Assembly: GCA_029984035.1 (NCBI GenBank)
Contig: JASBYJ010000001.1
Span: forward strand, 1-64,000
Reading direction: 5' to 3'
From: Conchiformibius sp.
GTDB taxonomy: Bacteria > Pseudomonadota > Gammaproteobacteria > Burkholderiales > Neisseriaceae
DNA length: 64,000 nucleotides
Positions 27,547 through 34,770 of the stretch are shown here, piece after piece. Made by a program: the position numbers and the translations under genes. Every line of letters begins with the position of its first letter. Within the stretch, counting starts at the first letter, position 1. The notes below the pieces were generated by a model. That model saw only the letters and a program-made list of their open reading frames with translations. It made no database searches and was not told the origin of the DNA.

Positions 27547-27717
27547 ATGACCAAACAAATTCAATTTACAAAAACAGGTTCGCCTGATGTCCTGCAAATC
27601 GTTGATGTACAAATCCCCGCCCCCAAATCGGGCGAAGTGCAAATCCAAATGCACGCTTTGGGGCTAAAGGCAAAAATCATAATCACATCATTTAAGTACA
27701 CTTACACCAGCGTGTAA
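27547..27717 (+). pseudogene. 5' fragment of the quinone-oxidoreductase-like gene
   Basis: Encodes MTKQIQFTKTGSPDVLQIVD and homology to about HALGL, then runs into unrelated sequence and stops at 27717. It matches the start of the full gene at 23004 and is closer to the fragment at 32316 (VQIPAPKSGEVQIQ in both). Confidence 0.85.
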
Positions 27718-27886
27718 TTGGGGTCGCCTTTGACCAGTTGAGACCAAACAAAAACCATTGCCGTACACGGTGCCACGCCCAGCAAAATCATGCCGGCAAT
27801 GTATTCTTGTGCCGACTGTGCGTCCACCCAACCTGCAAAAAACACTCGAAAAAACAACCAGCCCACAAGTGCCATCGTAAAAGGCT
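27715..27886 (-). pseudogene. Internal fragment of arsB
   Basis: About 170 bp match 26172-26343 inside the arsenite permease gene. The last 30 bp differ (CACAAGTGCC against GAACACCGCC), so it is from a divergent allele. No start. Confidence 0.85.
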
Positions 27887-27923
27887 GTTATCAAGCTATG
27901 GCATTCATCTGCTTTGATGGTGG

Positions 27924-28313
27924 TTAAAAATTGCCCAAGCCTTTTAAGATGGGGCAGTCGGGATTGTCATCGCCCCCGCAGGCATCGCTCCACGCTTGCA
28001 GGGTGTGTTGCATTGATTTTAACTCTTTGATTTTATTGGATAAAAAATCAATATGACTGGCGGTGAGCGTTTTGACCTGAGCACTTGTGCGGTGTGGATT
28101 GTCTTGCAGTGCCAAAAGCTCGCCAATCTGTGCAAGCGAAAAACCGACGCTGCGGGCTTTGGCGATGAATTTTAGCCGAGCGATGTCATTGGAGTTATAA
28201 ATCCGATAACCTGCTTCACTGCGTGATGGGTTAATTAATAAGCCTGCTTTTTCATAATCACGGATTTGTTTGACGGAAAGTTGGGTAGATTTAGACGCTT
28301 GTCCGATGTTCAT
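27924..28313 (-). CDS. cueR: Copper-responsive MerR regulator CueR
   Basis: A 129-residue MerR activator. The HTH is IGQASKSTQLSVKQIRDYEK. The C-terminal metal loop has two cysteines spaced CGGDDNPDC, the CueR signature for Cu(I)/Ag(I), and lacks the third cysteine of Zn/Cd sensors. It is divergent from the cysteine-rich/DUF305/CopA genes and likely controls those and the 21.8-kb promoter. Confidence 0.9.
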   Translation of the reverse strand: MNIGQASKSTQLSVKQIRDYEKAGLLINPSRSEAGYRIYNSNDIARLKFIAKARSVGFSLAQIGELLALQDNPHRTSAQVKTLTASHIDFLSNKIKELKSMQHTLQAWSDACGGDDNPDCPILKGLGNF

Positions 28314-28367
28314 TGTTGCTCCTTATTGAGTGGTGTGTAAAAAAATGTTATCAAGTAAAAATAACCC

Positions 28368-28398
28368 TTGACCCTAACGCAAGGTTAGAGTTTATGAT
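28368..28398 (+). promoter_or_regulatory. CueR-type promoter of the copper genes
   Basis: -35 TTGACC (28368-28373) and -10 TATGAT (28393-28398) are 19 bp apart. Dyad CTAAC-N5-GTTAG (28374-28388) in the spacer. It drives the plus-strand genes from 28491. Confidence 0.8.
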
Positions 28399-28490
28399 AC
28401 GCACATCAAAACAAAAAAGCAATGCTTTTAATCGCTTAAAAGCACTTTGTTTTGATAATCCACTTTAACTTAACATTCGGAGAAACTGTT

Positions 28491-28640
28491 ATGAACGCTG
28501 ATTTTGTTCAAAACCGACACGCCCATTGCGGCTGCCAGTCTTGCACGGGGCAAAACTGCCGTCCGGACTGCCAATGCCAAAACGGCAAGCCCTGCATTTG
28601 TGATGACTGCACTTGCAACGACTGTGCGTGTGAATCGTAA
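28491..28640 (+). CDS. Small cysteine-rich metallothionein-like protein
   Basis: A 49-residue cytoplasmic protein with 12 cysteines in CxC and CxxC spacing (HCGCQSC, CRPDCQC, CICDDCTCNDCAC). No signal peptide. The start ATG follows a GGAG site at about 28479. Composition and position as first gene behind the CueR-type promoter suggest a Cu(I)-buffering metallothionein. Bacterial metallothioneins of the SmtA and MymT types differ in layout, so I treat it as a separate group. Confidence 0.85.
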   Translation: MNADFVQNRHAHCGCQSCTGQNCRPDCQCQNGKPCICDDCTCNDCACES

Positions 28641-28720
28641 AACCAAATAGTGAAATGGACATTGGGCGAATCTGTCATTTGCCCAATGTTATCAATGCCC
28701 ATTTTGACAAGGAGAATCCA

Positions 28721-29476
28721 ATGAGATTCATCAAAAAACGTGCCGTACATCTTGTCGCTGCCGCTGTTGTTTTGGCGACTTTAACCGCTTGTGCCGACGG
28801 CAAAAACGAAGTGCCGACGCACTCGATGGTGGGCGAAAATAACCACACCCAAACCACCTACGACAGCCCAAATAACCAAAACGGGCACGCAGAGATGAAC
28901 CACGCCCATATGAACCACTCTGATATGGCGATGGACACTCAAAATGCTCCGCCCCATACCCAAGCCTATCTTGCAATGATGAACAAGATGGGCGATGAGA
29001 TGAGCAAAGCGGGCAATCTTGCCGATGCTGATACCGCTTTTGCCAAAGGTATGATTCCGCACCATATCGGAGCAGTTGAGATGGCAAAAGTACAGCTTGA
29101 ATTTGGCAAAGACGAAACAATGAGAAAACTTGCCCAAGCGATTATTGATGGGCAACAAAGTGAAATCGACCTGATGAACGCTTGGCTGGCGGGTAAAGAC
29201 ACCGCAACTCAAAACCCGCAAGCCCCGCACGCCAAGGCCTATGCCGCAGGCAAGGCGCACCACGAGGCGATGATGGCGGCAATCAATGAGCCAAACCCTG
29301 ATGTTGCCTTTGCCAAAGCAATGATTCCGCATCATCAAGGGGCGGTCGAGATGGCAAAAGTGCAATTACAGTTCGGCAAAGACGAAAAAATGAAAAAGCT
29401 CGCTCAAGACATCATCAAAGCCCAAGAACCTGAAATCAAGCTGATGCAAGACTGGCTAAAACAGCAGGGGCAATAA
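28721..29476 (+). CDS. Double DUF305 copper-resistance lipoprotein
   Basis: A 251-residue lipoprotein (lipobox LTAC at about residue 24). A Met/His-rich segment (HAEMNHAHMNHSDMAMD) follows the signal. Two DUF305 repeats come next, each with MIPHH(I/Q)GAVEMAKVQL and (F)GKDE. DUF305 proteins are found with copper resistance genes and bind copper through His and Met. The upstream frame is open but ATG 28721 with AAGGAGA fits best. A terminator follows at 29484. Confidence 0.88.
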   Translation: MRFIKKRAVHLVAAAVVLATLTACADGKNEVPTHSMVGENNHTQTTYDSPNNQNGHAEMNHAHMNHSDMAMDTQNAPPHTQAYLAMMNKMGDEMSKAGNLADADTAFAKGMIPHHIGAVEMAKVQLEFGKDETMRKLAQAIIDGQQSEIDLMNAWLAGKDTATQNPQAPHAKAYAAGKAHHEAMMAAINEPNPDVAFAKAMIPHHQGAVEMAKVQLQFGKDEKMKKLAQDIIKAQEPEIKLMQDWLKQQGQ

Positions 29477-29483
29477 GGCAAAA

Positions 29484-29510
29484 CACCGCTTTTGATAAAG
29501 CGGTGCTTTT
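29484..29510 (+). terminator. Terminator after the DUF305 gene
   Basis: Stem CACCGCTTT / AAAGCGGTG, loop TGAT, then CTTTT. An almost identical hairpin follows copA at 32011. Confidence 0.8.
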
Positions 29511-29511
29511 G

Positions 29512-29690
29512 AGGTCGTCTGAAAACAGGTTTAAGGCTTTTTCAGACGGCATTTGGGGTTTTCAGGCAGCCTTTAAAACAAGCCCCAAGGAAATGATGAT
29601 GCCGACTTGTCGGACACATCGGCAAGCGATGTTCTGAACCTTCTGCTTTTTCAGACGGCATCGGTATTTGCAGGCAGCCTGAAAAAACCG
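29512..29690. repeat. Cluster of mixed DUS dialects
   Basis: In under 180 bp there are AGGTCGTCTGAA (AG-mucDUS, 29512-29523), TTCAGACGGCAT (AT-DUS, near 29541 and 29652), and kingDUS/simDUS-type sequences near 29560 and 29671. Confidence 0.8.
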
Positions 29691-29772
29691 TCATTCTGAC
29701 CGGCCCAATCCGTACCTGCTTTTTCGGTAAACGACCGGTGATGACCCTATGAACCCAACAGGAGAAATTGTG

Positions 29773-31965
29773 ATGAAGCAAGAAACACACAAACCGCCCA
29801 AACACCACGAGTGCCGACACGGACACGGACAGCACCGCCCTGTGCAGACACCGTCCGATGCAGCGGCTGCTTCGGGCTACACCTGCCCGATGCATCCGGA
29901 AATCCGGCAAGACCGCCCCGGCAACTGCCCTCTTTGCGGTATGGCATTGGAGCCGCTGATGCCTGAATTGGACGACGACAATCCGGAGCTGCGTGATTTT
30001 TCCCGACGCTTTTGGTACACGCTGCCCCTGACGGCGGCAGTGCTGGTGCTGGCGATGTTCGGCGAGCGTCTGAACCTGATGGATATGGCCGCACAAAGCT
30101 GGGTAGAGCTGGTGCTGTCGCTGCCGATCGTGCTGTGGGCGGGGCTGCCGTTTTTCTCACGGGGTTGGCAGTCGCTGGCAAACCGTAGTCCCAATATGTG
30201 GACGCTGATTGCACTGGGAACGGGTGCAGCCTTCGTTTACAGTGTTGTTGCCACCGCTGCACCCGGCATCTTTCCGGCATCGTTTGTATCGATGGGGCGG
30301 GTCGGCGTGTATTTTGAGGCGGCGGCCGTCATCATCTCGCTGACCTTGCTCGGCCAGATGCTCGAACTCAAAGCCCGGTCGCAGACTTCGGCGGCAATCA
30401 AGACCCTGCTCGGACTGGCGCCCAAAACCGCACGGCGTATCGGCCCGGGCGGTGCTGAAGAAGATGTGCCGCTCAGCCACATCCACATCGGCGACCTTCT
30501 GCGTGTGCGCCCCGGCGAAAAAGTGCCTGTCGATGGCGTGGTGGTTGAGGGCGCAAGCTCGGTAGATGAATCGATGCTGACCGGCGAGCCGCTGCCGGTG
30601 CGCAAAGCCACCGGCGACAAAGTCATCGGCGCCACGCTCAACACCGGCGGTGCGCTCGTCATCCGCTCCGAGCGCATCGGTTCGGAAACCGTGCTTTCGC
30701 AGATTGTCCAGATGGTGGCCCAGGCGCAGCGCTCCAAAGCACCGATGCAGCGTATGGCCGATGGGGTGGCAGGCTATTTCGTACTGGCGGTTGTCGCCGT
30801 CGCCGTTGCCACTTTCTTTGTCTGGGGCGTGTTCGGCCCGCAACCGTCTTGGGTGTTCGGGTTGATCAACGCCGTTGCGGTCTTGATTATCGCCTGCCCC
30901 TGTGCACTGGGACTGGCCACGCCGATGTCGGTGATGGTCGCCACAGGACGCGGGGCAGGCAGGGGCATATTGTTCCGTGATGCCGCCGCTATCGAAAACT
31001 TGCGGCGAGTAGACACTTTGGTGATTGATAAAACCGGCACACTCACCGAAGGCCGACCCGCCTTTGACCGTGCCGTTGCGGCAGCAGGCTTTTCCGCCGA
31101 AGAAGTGCTGCGTTTGGCCGCCAGCTTGGATCAGGGCAGCGAACACCCGCTGGCCGACGCCATTGTGCAGGCCGCACGGGAACAACAGCTGAAGCTGAGC
31201 AAACCCGAACAGTTTGATTCAGGCAGCGGCATCGGCGTGAGCGGCGTGGTTGAAGGGCGTGCGCTGGCACTGGGCAACACGGCGTTTATGCAGCAGAACG
31301 GGCTTAGCGTCGAACCACTGATCGAGCAGGCCGAATCCCTGCGCAGTGAAGGTGCCAGCGTGATATATCTGGCTGCGGACGGACATCTTGCGGGACTGCT
31401 TGCCGTCTCCGATCCTGTAAAAGACAGCACCCCCGAAGCATTGGCCTCGCTCAAAGCAGCCGGCCTGCGCATCATTATGGCAACCGGCGACGGATTGACC
31501 ACGGCAAACGCCGTGGGCGCAAAACTGGGCATCGACGAAGTGCACGGCGAAGTCAAGCCCGCCGACAAACTGGCACTGATCGAGCGGCTTCAGAACGAAG
31601 GGCGGGTGGTCGCAATGGCAGGCGACGGCATCAACGATGCCCCCGCACTGGCCAAAGCCGATGTCGGCATCGCAATGGGTACCGGCACCGATGTGGCAAT
31701 GAGCAGTGCGCAAATCACGCTGGTCAAAGGCGATTTGCGGGGTATTGCCACCGCACGCAAATTGTCTGAGGCCACCGTACGCAATATGAAGGAAAACCTG
31801 TTATTTGCCTTCTTATACAACGGTCTGGGGGTTCCCGTTGCCGCCGGCGTGCTGTACCCCTTTACCGGCTGGCTGCTCTCGCCGATGATTGCCGCACTGG
31901 CGATGAGCCTAAGCTCGGCATCCGTGGTCGGCAACGCACTGCGGCTGCGCAAAAGCAAGTTGTAG
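29773..31965 (+). CDS. copA: Copper-exporting P1B-type ATPase
   Basis: Inner-membrane Cu(I) export ATPase. The start is taken at ATG 29773 with AGGAGA 8 bp upstream (an in-frame ATG at 29749 is less likely), giving 730 residues. The N-terminus has a His-rich stretch (HHECRHGHGQHRP) and a heavy-metal-binding domain YTCPMHPE...CPLCGMAL instead of the usual HMA domains. Further motifs: TGEP actuator, CPC in IACPCALGLATP, phosphorylation site DKTGTLTEGR, HP dipeptide in SEHPLAD, GDGINDAPAL. GC content is clearly higher than the 19.7-28 kb part, so it came from another donor or belongs to a different module. Confidence 0.94.
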   Translation: MKQETHKPPKHHECRHGHGQHRPVQTPSDAAAASGYTCPMHPEIRQDRPGNCPLCGMALEPLMPELDDDNPELRDFSRRFWYTLPLTAAVLVLAMFGERLNLMDMAAQSWVELVLSLPIVLWAGLPFFSRGWQSLANRSPNMWTLIALGTGAAFVYSVVATAAPGIFPASFVSMGRVGVYFEAAAVIISLTLLGQMLELKARSQTSAAIKTLLGLAPKTARRIGPGGAEEDVPLSHIHIGDLLRVRPGEKVPVDGVVVEGASSVDESMLTGEPLPVRKATGDKVIGATLNTGGALVIRSERIGSETVLSQIVQMVAQAQRSKAPMQRMADGVAGYFVLAVVAVAVATFFVWGVFGPQPSWVFGLINAVAVLIIACPCALGLATPMSVMVATGRGAGRGILFRDAAAIENLRRVDTLVIDKTGTLTEGRPAFDRAVAAAGFSAEEVLRLAASLDQGSEHPLADAIVQAAREQQLKLSKPEQFDSGSGIGVSGVVEGRALALGNTAFMQQNGLSVEPLIEQAESLRSEGASVIYLAADGHLAGLLAVSDPVKDSTPEALASLKAAGLRIIMATGDGLTTANAVGAKLGIDEVHGEVKPADKLALIERLQNEGRVVAMAGDGINDAPALAKADVGIAMGTGTDVAMSSAQITLVKGDLRGIATARKLSEATVRNMKENLLFAFLYNGLGVPVAAGVLYPFTGWLLSPMIAALAMSLSSASVVGNALRLRKSKL

Positions 31966-32010
31966 ACCACAGCCCCGCAGGCTTCTTCCAATGACAAAAC
32001 GACCTCAAAA

Positions 32011-32039
32011 ACACCGCTTTTGATAAAGCGGTGTTTTTT
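32011..32039 (+). terminator. Terminator of copA
   Basis: Stem ACACCGCTTT / AAAGCGGTGT, loop TGAT, then TTTTTT. Confidence 0.85.
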
Positions 32040-32080
32040 ATGCCGTCTGAAAAGGTCTTTAATACTTTTTCAGACGGCAT
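32040..32080. repeat. Inverted pair of AT-DUS
   Basis: ATGCCGTCTGAAAA and TTTTTCAGACGGCAT, the classical Neisseria AT-DUS as an inverted pair, foreign to the surrounding dialect. Confidence 0.85.
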
Positions 32081-32315
32081 TGTGTTTTTCAAACAGTTTC
32101 GCAGTGTGCGTCATTGCACCAACCCAATATTTCATCAGGAAAATGGTGCAACAAGTTGCACCCTACATCTTTGATGCTTTTTTAAGACGGCATTTTTTTC
32201 AGACGGACTAAAACGCCCAATCTTTCCATTTTTAAAAACCAACTTCCCATTTTCACCATTCTTATTGTTATTTTAAAACGCTAAAATACGCCCATTTTTA
32301 ATATAGGTCAAAACA

Positions 32316-32507
32316 ATGAGCAAACAAATCCAATTTACAAAAACAGGTTCGCCTGATGTCCTGCAAATCGTTGATGTACAAATCCCCGCCCCAAAATCGG
32401 GCGAAGTGCAAATCCAAATGCACGCTTTGGGACTAAACCGTGCCGAGATGATGTATCGGGAAGGGGCGTATGTGATTGACCCTGTGTTCCCTGCGACTTT
32501 GGGTTAG
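32316..32507 (+). pseudogene. 5' fragment of the quinone-oxidoreductase-like gene
   Basis: The first 63 codons match 23004-23190 (MSKQIQFTKTGSPDVLQIVD to DPVFPATLG). IS1016-like copy 2 interrupts it, and the stop TAG is formed at the junction. Confidence 0.9.
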
Positions 32508-33101
32508 GGGCTGTACTAGATAACTAGAATAAATTCTGCTTTACTAATTGTTCTAAAATGGAAAATTGAACTTTTATTTCACTGTGGTTAAAACGCCATT
32601 CACATTCCTTCAAATACAGTTCAAATGCTCTTTGGGAATGCCGTTAAACTTCCGTAAGTGGCGTTTTGCCTGATTCCAAAAGTTCTCAATTCCGTTAATA
32701 TGATTTTGTCGTTCAGCAAAATGTGTGCAGTGATTGATGCGAAAGTGGCTAAACTCACTCACATCAAGTACATCATAGCTTTTGTAACAATCAGTATAAA
32801 CAATACTGTCAGGCTTTACCTGCTCACGTATTATCGGCAATAAAGTGGCAGTTTGCGTATTGGGCACAGCAACGGTGTAAACCTTGCCGCTGCGCTTCAG
32901 AAGCCCGAATACAGCCACTTTGCCGGCTGCCCCGCAACCGCGTTTGCCTTTGCGCTGTCCGCCAAAATAGCTTTCATCAACCTCTACTTCGCCATCAAAC
33001 ATTTCCAGATGCGGGCTGTTATGGAAAATCAGTAAGCGTAAACGATGAAAATAATAGGCAGCAGTGTTTTTATTAACGCCGACTAATTGCGCTGCTGTGC
33101 G
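32507..33101 (-). mobile_element. IS1016-like element, copy 2 (truncated)
   Basis: Begins with GGGGCTGTACTAGATAACTA inside the qor fragment and is nearly identical to copy 1 for about 590 bp. The 5' end of the transposase gene is cut at about 33101, where IS3-type sequence begins. Confidence 0.85.
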
Positions 33102-33212
33102 CTGTTGGCTGTGCACTTGGTGATAATGGAGTACGGCTCGGTATTTGAAGTCTAGTGTATATTTGGACATAAGAAAACTGCACCTTTCTAAAGTTGGGGG
33201 AAAAGTGTCCAA
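32610..33212 (-). pseudogene. Chimeric transposase reading frame (IS3 OrfA head on IS1016 body)
   Basis: One open frame of 200 codons joins MSKYTLDFKYRAVLHYHQVH, the start of an IS3-family OrfA (ATG near 33169), to TAAQLVGVNKNTAAYYFHRL of the IS1016-like transposase. The N-terminal HTH of the latter is partly replaced. The C-terminus carries the same frameshift as copy 1. This is a junction product of two broken elements rather than a working gene. Confidence 0.8.
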
Positions 33213-33226
33213 CTTTTGGGGTGCAG
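33102..33226 (-). mobile_element. Remnant of an IS3-family element
   Basis: Terminal inverted repeat at 33207-33226, the exact complement of CTGCACCCCAAAAGTTGGAC at 18041-18060, followed on the minus strand by the first ~22 codons of an OrfA. It forms the right edge of the island. Confidence 0.82.
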
Positions 33227-33399
33227 TTCACTGTTTTGTGATTGCGGCCGGAGATTGTTCAGGCTGCAACCCGCATCGATTGCGGACATCCGTATTTTCG
33301 TTGTTCAGCCCGGATATATCTTATTATAGATAATGAAGCACCGCTGAAAAAGCATATAGACTTTTATTCGGACAAATATTTTTAAACGTCATTACGCAA

Positions 33400-33455
33400 A
33401 ATCTCCGCTTATACGGCATGGAAAATATTATTTTCAGCCTCATTAAGCGGAGATT
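33400..33455. terminator. Nested hairpin downstream of rpiA
   Basis: Outer arms AATCTCCGCTTA (33400-33411) and TAAGCGGAGATT (33444-33455) are perfect; the loop contains GAAAATATTATTTTC, itself a hairpin. On the minus strand TTTTGCG follows, so it may be the rpiA terminator. The length is unusual. Confidence 0.5.
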
Positions 33456-33494
33456 GTTTTGACAAAAAAGCCTGCTTACGGTTTTCAGGCAGCC

Positions 33495-34163
33495 TTACAC
33501 ATGAGCTTCCAGCAGTTGCACGCCGTCTTTCTTCGCCAAAATCAGCAAATCGGCGGGACGGTGTGCGAACAAGCCGTTTTCCACTACGCCGAGCAGGCTG
33601 TTGACGGTGTCTTCCATAGCGATGGGCTGCGACAAATCCAAATCATATACATCTAAGATTTCGTTACCGTTCAAGCTTTTGAAGCCGATACGCAATTCAG
33701 GTCTGCCGCCGAGTTGTACCAATTTACGCGCTACCATGGAACGCGCCATCGGTACTACTTCTACGGGCAGCGGAAATCTTCCCAAACGGCGTACATATTT
33801 GCTTTCATCGGCAATACAAATGAACCGTTCTGCCAAGTTGGCCACGATTTTTTCCGCCAAATGCGCGCCGCCGCCGCCCTTAATCATCTGCAACAGGGGC
33901 GACACTTCATCTGCGCCGTCTATATAAACCGCTAATTTTGACACTTCGTTGGGCTGGATTTGGGGAATGCCGTATTCCGCCATCAATTCGGCGGTTTTGT
34001 GCGAAGTGGCTACCGCACCTTTGATGCGTTTGCCGCTTTGTCCGAGTGCATGAATGAAAAAGTTCGCCGTACTGCCGGTGCCGATTCCGATGTATTCGTT
34101 TTCGGGAATGAAGTCGACCGCGCGTTCTGCGGCTTGTTGTTTGAGCTGGTCTTGTGTGGACAT
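33495..34163 (-). CDS. rpiA: Ribose-5-phosphate isomerase A
   Basis: Interconverts ribulose- and ribose-5-phosphate in the pentose phosphate pathway. 222 residues from ATG 34163 (another ATG 12 bp upstream gives METIMSTQ). Motifs: IGIGTGSTANFF, YIDGADEV with catalytic aspartate, and IKGGGGAHLAEKIVA with catalytic lysine and glutamate. Length is normal. Followed on the same strand order by DUS and the nested hairpin; ispF lies upstream by 28 bp. Confidence 0.95.
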   Translation of the reverse strand: MSTQDQLKQQAAERAVDFIPENEYIGIGTGSTANFFIHALGQSGKRIKGAVATSHKTAELMAEYGIPQIQPNEVSKLAVYIDGADEVSPLLQMIKGGGGAHLAEKIVANLAERFICIADESKYVRRLGRFPLPVEVVPMARSMVARKLVQLGGRPELRIGFKSLNGNEILDVYDLDLSQPIAMEDTVNSLLGVVENGLFAHRPADLLILAKKDGVQLLEAHV

Positions 34164-34191
34164 GATGGTTTCCAAACGGTAAAAAAATCTT

Positions 34192-34674
34192 TCAGGCAGC
34201 CTGAAGCAATACGGCCGCTTGCGCTTCTATCCCTTCCATTCGGCCGAGATAGCCCAGTTTTTCATTGGTTTTGCCTTTGATGTTGATGCACTCTTCAGGC
34301 AGCCCCAAATCGGCGGCAAGATTGGCGCGCATGGCGGGAATGTAAGGTTTCAATTTGGGCTGTTGGGCGATAATCGTGCTGTCCACGTTCACCGCCCGCC
34401 AGCCTGCCGCTTGTACGGCTGCATAAGCGCGGCGCAACAATTCGCGGCTGTCGGCGTTTTTGAATTCCAAAGCGGTATCGGGGAAATGGCTGCCGATGTC
34501 GCCCAAAGCGGCCGCACCCAGCAGGGCATCGGTAACCGCATGCAACAGGGCATCTGCATCGGAATGGCCCAGCAGCCCTTTTTCGAAGTCAATGCGTACG
34601 CCGCCCAAAATCAATGGGCGGTTTTCAACGAGTTGGTGGACATCGTAGCCTTGTCCGATACGGAATGGTGTCAT
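34192..34674 (-). CDS. ispF: 2-C-methyl-D-erythritol 2,4-cyclodiphosphate synthase
   Basis: Fifth step of the MEP isoprenoid pathway. The 160-residue protein has the zinc-binding GQGYDVHQL (Asp and His), LGHSDADALLHAVTDA, and DIGSHFPDT. Length standard. ispD, often adjacent, is not in the window. Downstream rpiA is probably cotranscribed. Confidence 0.96.
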   Translation of the reverse strand: MTPFRIGQGYDVHQLVENRPLILGGVRIDFEKGLLGHSDADALLHAVTDALLGAAALGDIGSHFPDTALEFKNADSRELLRRAYAAVQAAGWRAVNVDSTIIAQQPKLKPYIPAMRANLAADLGLPEECINIKGKTNEKLGYLGRMEGIEAQAAVLLQAA

Positions 34675-34733
34675 GTGTTTTCGCCTTCGGCTTGCCCGAA
34701 ACGGAATGGGTAATAGTGTTGCGGAGTGCGGTA

Positions 34734-34760
34734 AGGCTGCCTGAAAAGTTTTCAGGCAGC
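34734..34760 (-). terminator. DUS inverted pair after cysS
   Basis: GGCTGCCTGAAAA and TTTTCAGGCAGCC separated by one base. It lies 10 bp past the cysS stop and probably ends its transcript. Confidence 0.7.
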
Positions 34761-34770
34761 CTGATTGAGA

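Noticed and set aside
30157..31185. 342-codon minus-strand frame opposite copA
   Set aside because: His/Arg/Gln-rich antisense shadow of the ATPase gene.
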